Source: Desulfovibrio sp. UCD-KL4C (GTDB taxonomy: Bacteria > Desulfobacterota > Desulfovibrionia > Desulfovibrionales > Desulfovibrionaceae). Taken from it: a DNA stretch of 34,376 bases. Under the pieces are notes generated by a model that searched no databases, was not told where the DNA came from, and worked only from the letters and a program-made list of their open reading frames with translations. Made by a program: the position numbers and the translations under genes. Below are positions 15,261-22,862 of the stretch, piece by piece. The stretch covers positions 1 through 34,376 of the forward strand of contig NZ_VCNC01000007.1 in assembly GCF_006210265.1 (NCBI RefSeq), written 5' to 3'. Each line of letters begins with the position of its first letter. The first letter of the stretch is position 1.

Positions 15261-16487
15261 ATGATATCTAACACTGTTTCTCATGTTCCAAAATTTACAC
15301 TCCGTGTCCGTAATAGCATCGTTGAGTTTCCAGTGCATTACATGCGTGGAGGCACCTCGACAGGCCTTGTCATCCATGAGAGTTTGGCGCCATCTAACAC
15401 GGACTTGCGTGAAGAACTGTTACGTCACCTAATGGGCGTGCCGCTCGTTGGCGATAGTCAAGGCAACCGCCAGATCACAGGGCTCGGCCGCGGGCCGGCG
15501 ACCAGCAATAAAGTATTCTTAGCTGATATTGAAATAGCAGATGGACGACAGCGTATCGTCAGCACTTTAGCCCAGCTTGCCGCTGACCATGCGGCTATCG
15601 ACTGGAGCGTCAACTGTGGCAATATGTCCTCCGCGCTCCAGATATGGGCACTCGACAACGAGTTGCTCTCCACCAATGAAGCCACGATTGAGATCGATAT
15701 CCGCAACACCAACACGGGCATCGTCACCAAAAGTAGGATGACACGCAATGCAAGCGGAAACTTTGCCGTAGCAGATATTCCTGGAGTGGACGGCCCCTTT
15801 CCGGCAGTAGACCTCTTTCTACTCGAACCAGTCGGATCCAAAACCGGGCGGCTACTGCCGACTGGCCAACCGCGCGAGACTATAGGTGGACATACCGTCT
15901 CATGCGTTGACGTCGCCGTGCCGATGGTGATCGCGGATGCGGAGGAGTTTAATAAGACCGGGTACGAGCCCGCTGCCGAACTCGCAAGCGACAGGATATT
16001 CATGGAATCCTTGCGGACCATATGGGTCGAAGCCGGACTGCGCATGGGGTTAAAACGATACGACGGTACATTGATGAACGCCGACGATCTAGCCCGTAGC
16101 GAAACTATCCCCAAAATATGCATCGTTGCGCCGCCCATACAAGGTGGTTCGATTTCTGTCAGGTATTTTACGCCGCAGACTGGACATGCATCTATGGCTG
16201 TGTCCGGAGGGTGCTGCCTAGCAGCAGCGGCGCTTATCCCCGGAAGTGTTGCAAATAAAATCGCGCAGGGGTTGCCTGCGCTCAGCGGCAAGAACATGGA
16301 AGTAGCTGTGGCAATCGAAAATCCTGCAGGCATCCTTGAAGCCACTATCATCGCGCGGCAAGGGGAGGAAGGACTCGCCATTAACAGCGCAGCTTATCGG
16401 CGCAACACGCAGATCCTGATGCGCGGGCATGTCCCTCTATACCGGGCCTCGTCAGCATTGGTAAAAGCTTTGCGTAATAAAGACTGA
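15261..16487 (+). CDS. PrpF-family protein (2-methylaconitate isomerase / oxalomesaconate tautomerase-like)
   Basis: The protein has 408 residues. The family hallmark MRGGTSTGLVIHES is near residues 28-41, followed by GDSQGNRQITGLGRGPATSN and VNCGNMSSALQIWAL. The distal GHASMAVSGGCCLAAAAL carries the second half of the two-domain diaminopimelate-epimerase-like fold. Family members isomerise double bonds of tricarboxylates: 2-methylaconitate in propionate catabolism or 4-oxalomesaconate in gallate breakdown. No prpBCD or gal genes lie nearby, so the substrate is open. Its composition stands out: 32 of 60 bases at 15481-15540 and 36 of 60 at 16321-16380 are G or C, against AT-rich neighbours. 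The ribosome-binding site is weak (AAGG about 10 bases upstream of ATG 15261). Horizontal acquisition is likely. Confidence 0.85.
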   Translation: MISNTVSHVPKFTLRVRNSIVEFPVHYMRGGTSTGLVIHESLAPSNTDLREELLRHLMGVPLVGDSQGNRQITGLGRGPATSNKVFLADIEIADGRQRIVSTLAQLAADHAAIDWSVNCGNMSSALQIWALDNELLSTNEATIEIDIRNTNTGIVTKSRMTRNASGNFAVADIPGVDGPFPAVDLFLLEPVGSKTGRLLPTGQPRETIGGHTVSCVDVAVPMVIADAEEFNKTGYEPAAELASDRIFMESLRTIWVEAGLRMGLKRYDGTLMNADDLARSETIPKICIVAPPIQGGSISVRYFTPQTGHASMAVSGGCCLAAAALIPGSVANKIAQGLPALSGKNMEVAVAIENPAGILEATIIARQGEEGLAINSAAYRRNTQILMRGHVPLYRASSALVKALRNKD

Positions 16488-16540
16488 ATTCAGAAAATAT
16501 TTGATTAGACCATATCTATAACACACCATAAAAATCAAAA

Positions 16541-16574
16541 TAAAAAAGGGTTAAGCTGATTTAGCTTAACCCTT
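16541..16574 (-). terminator. Terminator downstream of tRNA-Phe copy 1
   Basis: On the - strand a 12-bp perfect stem AAGGGTTAAGCT/AGCTTAACCCTT with a 5-base loop is followed by a T-rich tract (TTTTATTT). It lies just after the 3' end of the tRNA. Confidence 0.85.
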
Positions 16575-16585
16575 AAATATTCAAG

Positions 16586-16661
<76 letters not shown>

Positions 16662-16763
16662 GCCGATTGGTAATTCCTATCATAACAGAAAGTTATGTCA
16701 ACTGTGAAAATTTGTTTTAATTTCGAGCATGAGCCTTATTATAACCGACCAATAGCTCACAAT

Positions 16764-16797
16764 AGAAAAAGCCCTCATAATTAAAATTATGAGGGCT
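16764..16797 (-). terminator. Terminator downstream of tRNA-Phe copy 2
   Basis: The 12-bp perfect stem GCCCTCATAATT/AATTATGAGGGC has a 2-base loop. On the - strand it is followed by TTTTTC. It separates the two tRNA copies. Confidence 0.85.
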
Positions 16798-16809
16798 ATT
16801 CTTAACAGA

Positions 16810-16885
<76 letters not shown>

Positions 16886-16948
16886 GCCGCTGAGGAGAGA
16901 TAACTAACGAAACAAGCTCGCCTTGGCAAGCACTTTTTTAATTTTTTG

Positions 16949-17158
16949 CTATTTTTTATTAATTTTATCCAATCCAAGCTTCGTTAGAGCCTCTTTTGAG
17001 ACTAGACCACATATTCTGTTGCCATACTCCTGCTTCAGCTCTGCCAAAAACTTCGGATCTGTTTTACCTTTCCAAGTGGTCACTTCATGATACCTTTTGG
17101 GGATAGATATAGCGTCCAGATCATAACCGATATCAAAGCACACTTTCCATGCGTAAAG
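16949..17158 (-). pseudogene. Possible C-terminal gene fragment
   Basis: A frame bounded by a stop at 17161 and TAG at 16949 encodes LYAWKVCFDIGYDLDAISIP, then KRYHEVTTWKGKTDPKFLAE and LKQEYGNRICGLVSKEALTK. It ends LGLDKINKK. The composition looks protein-like, but there is no credible start (GTG 17143 lacks a ribosome-binding site) and no signal of a complete small domain. My reading is the tail of a larger enzyme whose front part has been lost. I do not recognise the parent. It sits beside the 5' end of tRNA-Phe copy 2, a typical rearrangement point. Confidence 0.4.
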
Positions 17159-17243
17159 TTATCAGAAACAGTAAAAAGACTCACGAGAACAAACTGAATA
17201 TAACAATAAAAAGCCCTGCATTCAAAGATTAACTAAATTAACC

Positions 17244-17271
17244 TTGACCTGTTGTCCTAATATTATATTAT
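17244..17271 (+). promoter_or_regulatory. Sigma-70-type promoter
   Basis: TTGACC at 17244-17249, a 16-bp spacer, then TATTAT at 17266-17271. It lies about 70 bp upstream of the small gene at 17342. Confidence 0.6.
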
Positions 17272-17341
17272 TTAATATATAAAAGATTATTATATGCGGG
17301 GCGCACGCCTTGCATTCACAGGTAACAAAATGGAGGAAGCT

Positions 17342-17608
17342 ATGAATGTTGGTTCACAAATAACTGAAAAAATTATTGAGCTGTATCCTGAAATAAAGAA
17401 ATTTGATCTAAAAGTTTCCACAAAATTCAGTAATGAAGATAACGGATGGATTGTCACTCTCAGCAAAGGAAAACAAACACTTCAAACGCACATAGAAAAT
17501 GGGGACGCTTTAAAGTGTATCGAAGGTGAAAAATGTATGTATTTCGGAAACCAGTTAATGGGATTTATTGATGCTTACTGTACTGGAAGTGATGCTTGTA
17601 AGGTGTAG
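17342..17608 (+). CDS. Small conserved-looking protein of unknown function (88 aa)
   Basis: ATG 17342 is preceded by a strong GGAGGAAGC ribosome-binding site, so I prefer it over the in-frame codon at 17294. The protein begins MNVGSQITEKIIELYPEIKK, has a beta-rich middle (GWIVTLSKGKQTLQTHIENG), and ends with cysteines at ALKCIEGEKCMYF and DAYCTGSDACKV. Four cysteines in the last third could bind metal or form disulfides. There is no signal peptide or membrane segment. A good promoter upstream and a good terminator downstream make it a monocistronic, well-defended gene. I do not recognise the family. Confidence 0.7.
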   Translation: MNVGSQITEKIIELYPEIKKFDLKVSTKFSNEDNGWIVTLSKGKQTLQTHIENGDALKCIEGEKCMYFGNQLMGFIDAYCTGSDACKV

Positions 17609-17626
17609 AGAGAGTAATATATAATT

Positions 17627-17659
17627 AAGTGGAGAGCTGCCAAGCAGTTCTCCACTTTT
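17627..17659 (+). terminator. Intrinsic terminator
   Basis: The 12-bp stem AGTGGAGAGCTG/CAGTTCTCCACT has one mismatch, a short loop and a following TTTTA. It lies between convergent genes and may serve fabD too. Confidence 0.75.
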
Positions 17660-17669
17660 ACTTTTTAAA

Positions 17670-18593
17670 CTATTTAAATTCGTGAGCCTGCTCAAGATTA
17701 CCGATTCCCTTACCTTCGTATTCTTTACCTTTAAGATTGGCTGCGAGAAGTTTGGTGAGAACCCCTTTTGGACCGAGTTCAAAGAAAGTCTTCACGCCAG
17801 CTTCATATTGATTAGCTATAATTTCAATCCAGCGCACTGATGATGTCATCTGCGCGCACATAATTTTTTTAATTTCAGCAGGATTCTTTTCAGGGGTTGC
17901 TGTTGCATTAAAATACACAGGAAAAGCAGGAATATTCCAGTCCATTTTTTCAAGATATGTTGCAAATTCATCAGCTGCTTCCTGAATAAGCGGACTATGA
18001 AATGCTCCGCTGACTGGAAGAGGTATTGCACGCCCTTTCTTATCTTTTACAACTGCTCCGGCTGCATCAATAGCTGCTTTTTCACCGCTTATTACATACT
18101 GCGCAGGTGAATTGTAGTTAGCAACTCTAAGCTCTTTGCCGGACTCACTTCTTGCTATTTCAACAGCTTCTTCAACATCGCTTTGAGCAAGCTTAAGAAC
18201 AGCTGCCATGCCATGATCAGGATTTCCAACCTGTGACATTAACTTGCCGCGTAGTGAAACAGCTTTGATTGTGTCATTGATGCTGAGAATCCCTGATGCT
18301 CCGAGTGATGCAAACTCACCAAGACTGTGTCCGGCTGTTGCAACAGGTTTAAGGCTGTCTTTAAGATACTGCCAGAGTGACAGGTTAACAACTGTCAGCG
18401 CAGGCTGAAGAGCATCTGTTTTAGCCATATCAGCAGGAGAGCCCTGCCAGTATATTTCTCTTAAAGGAAGTCCGCTTTCGCTTTCGGCAAACTTCCACAT
18501 ATCCATTGCAACGGACCATTCTTCTGCAAGCTCGCGTCCCATTCCGGGTTCCTGTGAACCTTGACCGGGAAAAAGTATTGATAAATCAGACAT
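17670..18593 (-). CDS. fabD: Malonyl-CoA:ACP transacylase
   Basis: The protein has 307 residues, the usual FabD length. It transfers malonyl from CoA to acyl carrier protein, supplying fatty-acid elongation in the cytoplasm. Motifs: FPGQGSQ at residues 8-14, nucleophile S90 in GHSLGE, the substrate-carboxylate arginine R115 in SLRGKLMS, and catalytic H199 in GAFHS. It is not beside other fab genes here, although in many bacteria fabD lies with fabH, fabG and acpP. Confidence 0.95.
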   Translation of the reverse strand: MSDLSILFPGQGSQEPGMGRELAEEWSVAMDMWKFAESESGLPLREIYWQGSPADMAKTDALQPALTVVNLSLWQYLKDSLKPVATAGHSLGEFASLGASGILSINDTIKAVSLRGKLMSQVGNPDHGMAAVLKLAQSDVEEAVEIARSESGKELRVANYNSPAQYVISGEKAAIDAAGAVVKDKKGRAIPLPVSGAFHSPLIQEAADEFATYLEKMDWNIPAFPVYFNATATPEKNPAEIKKIMCAQMTSSVRWIEIIANQYEAGVKTFFELGPKGVLTKLLAANLKGKEYEGKGIGNLEQAHEFK

Positions 18594-18746
18594 TATTTCT
18601 CCTTATTGTTTATTATTTCAGTACGGTGTTCATACCGTTATATGTAAATTGAATATAAAAAGAACCTTACTTCCAAATGCACAGCAAAAAGTAGCATATA
18701 AAAAGCAAATTAAATGTTTCACACAAACATTATTAATTTGGAATAT

Positions 18747-19106
18747 CTAACTGCCCAGAACTTCCGCAACCTTTGATTCAAGCTCTTCTTTATCAATAGG
18801 TTTTACACAGTATTCATCGGCACCATGTTTAACCGATGCACGTGCTGTTTCCAAAGTAGGATATCCGGTAAGCATAATCACTTTAATATCTGTGGATATT
18901 TCTTTAATTAATTCTAAAACCTCAACTCCGGTCATTTTTTTAAGCTTTATGTCCAGAATAGCCAAATCAATCTTGTTTTTTGTAATATACTTAAGGGCCT
19001 CTTCTTCTTCAGAGTAAACTAGAACATTGTGCCCTTTACGCTCAAGAATACGTTTGAGTAAAACCCCTGCGTCAATTACATCATCAAGAACTAAAATATT
19101 TGCCAT
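18747..19106 (-). CDS. Receiver-only response regulator (CheY-like)
   Basis: A single receiver domain of 119 residues with no output domain. The acidic pair is D8-D9, the phosphoacceptor D52 in AILDIKLKKMTG, the switch residue T80 in MLTGYPT, and the conserved lysine K102 in CVKPID. The LTGYP and VKPID motifs are closer to receivers of hybrid or NtrC-type regulators than to the flagellar CheY. No kinase is adjacent, so the partner is unknown. It may act as a phospho-relay intermediate or through protein binding. Confidence 0.92.
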   Translation of the reverse strand: MANILVLDDVIDAGVLLKRILERKGHNVLVYSEEEEALKYITKNKIDLAILDIKLKKMTGVEVLELIKEISTDIKVIMLTGYPTLETARASVKHGADEYCVKPIDKEELESKVAEVLGS

Positions 19107-19210
19107 GCTTAGTGCTCCTTAAAACTACTGAAAAAAACATATTCCAATCATAGCCTACAAGTCGACCTTCAAGGCTAAAAAAAGATTATTTAATTACAAG
19201 CAAAATCAAA

Positions 19211-20122
19211 TTACTTATTTTGTATCCACTGCAACCAGCTCATTGGTAGCCCATCAGGGTTCGCTTTTGCATATTCATAAAAATTTCGCAAAAACTTCTG
19301 CCTATTAAATAAAATATCTTTTTTCCATCCTTTTTCAGTTAACCTTTTATCCATCAAATTCGCACCGCCAATAAGATTCTGACGTTTTACTAACGTTTCA
19401 AAATCTATGTGTTTTGCATTGCGGAGCATATCGTACATAAGCATAAAAGTCGTTGTTCGCCCTTTTCCGGCTCTGCAATGAAAATGCACCCATGCATCAG
19501 ACTTTAATTCACGCATAAAAGAAATAAACTGCTCAACAGAAGAATCAGACGGGCGAAGATGGTCAGTACAAACTATACGAAAATATCCGCAACCACGGCT
19601 TGCCATTAACTCCTGCTCAGAAAAAACAGTTTCAGGCTTAATTACAGAATTTCTCTTAACATAAAACCCGCCATCTTTATTCTTAACAATACTTATCCCG
19701 AGCGTAACTTCTGTCTGATTGCGAATTCCAGCTAATACTTTTTCTTCGCCATTTGTTACATGTAAAGAATCAAGCCCCTTATTAGCTGCGTCACGATAAC
19801 TGAACCAGCAAACTGCAGATCCATTTAAATATCCGTGATATTCCTGCCGTAAATCCAAAACAATAAGTGGATATGGCAGATTTCGACGCATCACATCAAA
19901 CTGATCAACTGAAAATTGACCGCTGCCGGATATACCGAGCTTATCCAAACCCGCACGTGAAATACCGTTACTATTATTTTTAAACGGAAAAGCTGTAGTT
20001 CTAAAATTCCTTGGAAGAGTTTGTACAGCCGGACCGTCAAGGATTAAGACGGTCTCTCCTGCTAACAAATTTGAACTTAGAATCAGTACACAAATAAAGC
20101 TTAAAAAAATAGTTCTACGCAC
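19211..20122 (-). CDS. Secreted PTP-like inositol-phosphate phosphatase (cysteine phytase family)
   Basis: The protein has 303 residues from GTG 20122, chosen for the AGGAGG 7 bases upstream; a TTG at 20143 is in frame. The signal peptide is RRTIFLSFICVLILSSNLLA. The family landmark LDLRQEYHGYLNG lies at residues 89-101. The general acid is probably D187 in CTDHLRP, and the P-loop HCRAGKGRT spans 215-223 with nucleophile C216. PTP-like phytases such as the Selenomonas enzyme share the DLRQ-HGYLNG block and HCxxGxGRT loop and strip phosphate from inositol phosphates. The lysine in the P-loop (CxxGKGR) resembles PTEN-type phosphoinositide phosphatases and would suit a highly charged substrate. 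It probably acts in the periplasm; some relatives are injected effectors. Confidence 0.85.
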   Translation of the reverse strand: MRRTIFLSFICVLILSSNLLAGETVLILDGPAVQTLPRNFRTTAFPFKNNSNGISRAGLDKLGISGSGQFSVDQFDVMRRNLPYPLIVLDLRQEYHGYLNGSAVCWFSYRDAANKGLDSLHVTNGEEKVLAGIRNQTEVTLGISIVKNKDGGFYVKRNSVIKPETVFSEQELMASRGCGYFRIVCTDHLRPSDSSVEQFISFMRELKSDAWVHFHCRAGKGRTTTFMLMYDMLRNAKHIDFETLVKRQNLIGGANLMDKRLTEKGWKKDILFNRQKFLRNFYEYAKANPDGLPMSWLQWIQNK

Positions 20123-20627
20123 AATTCCCCCTCCTGCGAACAATGTACTAAAATATTACATTAAAGAATTTCAACAATTATTCTTAAAAAAAATTTTATA
20201 TTCTAAAAACTGCTCTTATATAAGCAAAATTCAAACAAAAGGTACTCATTACCTAGTTAATAAAAAAAATATACATATATAACATTAAAAATTTAAAATA
20301 TTATAATGAATTGTTTTGCTACATACATGTAACTTATTAAAAACATTATTTTTTAATATAGTGTATAAGCACATTTATTGATTAAAAATAATCACTGTAT
20401 ACCAATTAAATTCAAACATAATAATTAATTGAGTCTCAGAACAACACTTTTACAATTTTGTCCCAATTGCCACCTACAAATAAGTAACTTCTAAGATAGA
20501 CAATTATCAAAATGTATTTTATGCGGATCAACGTTCGTGCATTTAGCACATTATTATACATATTTTTTCGGATTACGTATAATTTTTACAAAATCCGCTG
20601 TCTTTTCTCGAAAGGAGTTCAAACAAA
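20123..20627. other. 505-bp AT-rich intergenic region
   Basis: No open frame with coding character lies between the divergent phosphatase and NSS transporter genes. The stretch is very AT-rich with short A and T runs. The recognisable elements are the ribosome-binding site at the left edge, the promoter at 20555-20583, and a small GTGC-ATTTA-GCAC hairpin near 20537-20549 just before that promoter. Confidence 0.6.
20555..20583 (+). promoter_or_regulatory. Promoter of the NSS transporter operon
   Basis: TATACA at 20555-20560, a 17-bp spacer, then a perfect TATAAT at 20578-20583. The start codon is 45 bp downstream, after an AAAGGAG ribosome-binding site. Confidence 0.65.
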
Positions 20628-22136
20628 ATGCAAAAAAGAGAAACATGGGGTTCACGCTCCGGCTTTATTTTAGCCGCTGTAGGATCTGCAATCGGGCTGG
20701 GTAATATCTGGCGTTTTCCATATATTGTTTATGAAAATGGTGGTGGCGCTTTCCTTATTCCTTACTTTGTAGCTATGCTCGCTGCCGGTATTCCCTTCAT
20801 GATTCTAGAGTTTGGACTCGGCCAAAAATTTAAAGGATCAGCACCCAAAATATTCTCATCTATTTCTAAGCGTTGGGAATGGCTTGGCTGGTGGCAAATC
20901 ATGGTCTCCTTTATTATCGACACCTATTATGTTGTCGTCATTGCTTGGGCCATCAACTACTTAATACTTTCATTTACACAGGGATGGGGGATGAATCCGA
21001 AGGACTTCTTCTTCGCTGATTTCTTACATCTCACTAAAACTCCTTTGCAAACCGGAAGCATACAATGGCCTATTTTTGCAGCAACTGCTGCGGCATGGCT
21101 TTGTACTTTCTTTGCTGTTTATACCGGAGTTAAAAAAGGTATTGAAAGAGCTAACAAAATATTTATGCCGCTCCTTTTCCTACTTGTTTTCGTTTTCATC
21201 GCCCGTGGCTTAATGCTTCCAGGCGCTGCGGAAGGCCTTAATTGGCTCTTCAAGCCGGACTTCTCCGCACTTTTAAAGGGAAAAGTATGGGCTGATGCAT
21301 TCGGACAGATTTTCTACAGCCTTTCAATCGGATTTGCCATTATGCTGGCTTATTCAAGTTATCTTCCAAAAAAATCAGATATAAACAATAACGCATGTAT
21401 GACCGTTTTTATTAACTGCGGATTCAGCATGCTTTCAGGCGTCATGATCTTCAGCGTTCTTGGTTATATGGCTTTGCAACAGGGAGTACCTGTAAGTGAA
21501 GTTGTAAGTTCCGGCGTTGGTCTGGCATTTATTACTCTACCTACTGCTATTAACCTCATGCCTGTCCCTGTACTCTTCGGCGTGTTGTTCTTCTTAGCTC
21601 TTGTTGTTGCTGGTCTGTCTTCTATGATTTCCATCACGGAAGCAGTTGTTTCAGCAATCATTGATAAGCTCCACGTAACACGCCAGAAAGCAGCTCTAAT
21701 ATTCTGTGCTATCGGGTTCATAATCAGCACAATATTCACTACAGGCAGCGGATTATTGCTACTTGATATTGTTGACCACTTTGTAAACAACTTTGGGGTA
21801 CTAATTGGTGGATTTGTAGAAATTATCTTTATTTCATGGTTCTGCGATCTAGAAGGGCTTCGTCAGCATATTAACAGTACTTCAGAATTCAAAGTCGGAA
21901 ACACATGGAAAGCATCTTTACGCTTTGTCGTTCCGGTAATGCTCGGTTTCATGGTTATTTCAAACTTCATTGGAGATATTGAAACAAACTACGGCGGCTA
22001 TTCTAATAAAGCCATCATCCTCTTTGGATGGACAACCTTGTTCATATGCACAATATTCTCAATGACAATTGCTCACAAAGACTTTGCTTTTGTGAAATAT
22101 GCTGAAAACAATAGCTTCCTCAGAAGAAGGAGATAG
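20628..22136 (+). CDS. Sodium-dependent NSS-family amino-acid transporter (MetP-like)
   Basis: The protein has 502 residues with about 12 hydrophobic helices. TM1 carries the neurotransmitter:sodium symporter signature GSRSGFILAAVGSAIGLGN, followed by IWRFPYIVYENGGGAF (residues 8-42), where sodium and substrate bind. LeuT-type TM6 and TM8 regions are recognisable (AFGQIFYSLSIGFAIMLAYS and LVVAGLSSMISITEAVV). Bacterial members take up amino acids with sodium. The next gene encodes a MetS-like small subunit four bases downstream, which points to a methionine/alanine importer of the MetPS type. Substrate identity stays inferential. Confidence 0.92.
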   Translation: MQKRETWGSRSGFILAAVGSAIGLGNIWRFPYIVYENGGGAFLIPYFVAMLAAGIPFMILEFGLGQKFKGSAPKIFSSISKRWEWLGWWQIMVSFIIDTYYVVVIAWAINYLILSFTQGWGMNPKDFFFADFLHLTKTPLQTGSIQWPIFAATAAAWLCTFFAVYTGVKKGIERANKIFMPLLFLLVFVFIARGLMLPGAAEGLNWLFKPDFSALLKGKVWADAFGQIFYSLSIGFAIMLAYSSYLPKKSDINNNACMTVFINCGFSMLSGVMIFSVLGYMALQQGVPVSEVVSSGVGLAFITLPTAINLMPVPVLFGVLFFLALVVAGLSSMISITEAVVSAIIDKLHVTRQKAALIFCAIGFIISTIFTTGSGLLLLDIVDHFVNNFGVLIGGFVEIIFISWFCDLEGLRQHINSTSEFKVGNTWKASLRFVVPVMLGFMVISNFIGDIETNYGGYSNKAIILFGWTTLFICTIFSMTIAHKDFAFVKYAENNSFLRRRR

Positions 22137-22139
22137 ATA

Positions 22140-22235
22140 ATGACTACAGGCGCAATAATTATGATGGTTTTCGGACTTGGCATTACTTGGGGCGGAGCAA
22201 TTTTATGCCTTCGCATTGCTCTTAAGAATCAATAA
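22140..22235 (+). CDS. MetS-like small subunit of methionine/alanine importer (31 aa)
   Basis: A 31-residue gene, easily missed by length filters. It starts at ATG 22140, 3 bp after the transporter stop, with AAGGAG 8 bases upstream. The sequence begins MTTGAIIMMVFGLGITWGGA and ends ILCLRIALKNQ: one membrane helix with a short positive tail. The M-TGAI-MMV-G-WGG pattern matches the small subunit of MetPS-type importers, which is required for full transport activity in Corynebacterium. Operon structure and the following terminator at 22266 support a real gene. Confidence 0.88.
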   Translation: MTTGAIIMMVFGLGITWGGAILCLRIALKNQ

Positions 22236-22265
22236 TATTAGTCTCACAAGCATAATGATACAAAA

Positions 22266-22295
22266 AAGCTGCTCCATTCGGGGCGGCTTTTTTTT
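22266..22295 (+). terminator. Terminator of the transporter operon
   Basis: A 10-bp stem AAGCTGCTCC/GGGGCGGCTT (two G-T wobbles) with an ATTC loop is followed by T8. Confidence 0.9.
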
Positions 22296-22305
22296 AATAA
22301 AAAAA

Positions 22306-22647
22306 CTAATCTACGATAAATAATTTCACACCATTTTCAGTATAAGATTGATGCGCCTCTGCATTATCTGCAACCTGATAACTCATACCTGGAGTCAGGG
22401 TAAATTTTCTGCCGTCTTCCAGAGTTGTTTCAAGCTTTCCTTCAAGACACAACAAAACATGACCTTTGCTGCACCAGTGATCCGCAAGATACCCGGCTGA
22501 ATATTCCACCATACGCACGCGCATCTGGTTATCAGTTTCTCCGAATAACTTTGTACGCCAATAGGCTATTCCTGTTTCTCCTTTGTGCTCTGTTTTTTCA
22601 ACGGTATTCCAATCTGTTGTGCAAAAAGGAATCTCACTCATCTTCAT
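22306..22647 (-). CDS. DHCW-motif cupin-fold protein
   Basis: The protein has 113 residues from ATG 22647, which has AGGAG upstream; an in-frame start at 22677 lacks one. It is a single cupin barrel. The motif region reads LADHWCSKGHVLLCLEG (residues 54-70), with H57, C59 and H63 as possible metal ligands, followed by LTPGMSYQVADNAEAH (H99). The N-terminal part SEIPFCTTDW and ETGIAYWRTKLFG is typical of this named but uncharacterised family. Cytoplasmic, function unknown. It lies convergent to the transporter operon. Confidence 0.85.
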   Translation of the reverse strand: MKMSEIPFCTTDWNTVEKTEHKGETGIAYWRTKLFGETDNQMRVRMVEYSAGYLADHWCSKGHVLLCLEGKLETTLEDGRKFTLTPGMSYQVADNAEAHQSYTENGVKLFIVD

Positions 22648-22862
22648 ACTATTCTCCTGATTATTAAAAATACACAATTAGATCTTTATCATACTTACCA
22701 GTTATAACGATAGATTTTACCTGATTTCCGCTGAAGTCAATCCTACTCAGAAATATATTCATATATTTTCTAATCTCTTGCTAACCATAAACTTCTAATG
22801 ATATTTATGATTCACGGCTGTTAAGAAATATTATTTTAAACTTTAAACAAGCTTTTAAAATC

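Noticed and set aside
15458-16381. 307-codon open frame on the - strand inside the PrpF gene
   Set aside because: It is antisense to a clear PrpF-family protein. The high GC of that gene removes stops on the other strand. The translation has no recognisable domain and is proline/serine-rich, as shadow frames are.
18713-18731. AATGTTT/AAACATT hairpin after the response regulator as a terminator
   Set aside because: The stem is only 7 bp, AT-rich, and has no proper T-run on the - strand.
19148-19176. AGCCT...AGGCT repeat followed by an A run as a terminator between the phosphatase and receiver genes
   Set aside because: The T-run falls before, not after, the stem for - strand transcription, and no + strand gene ends there.
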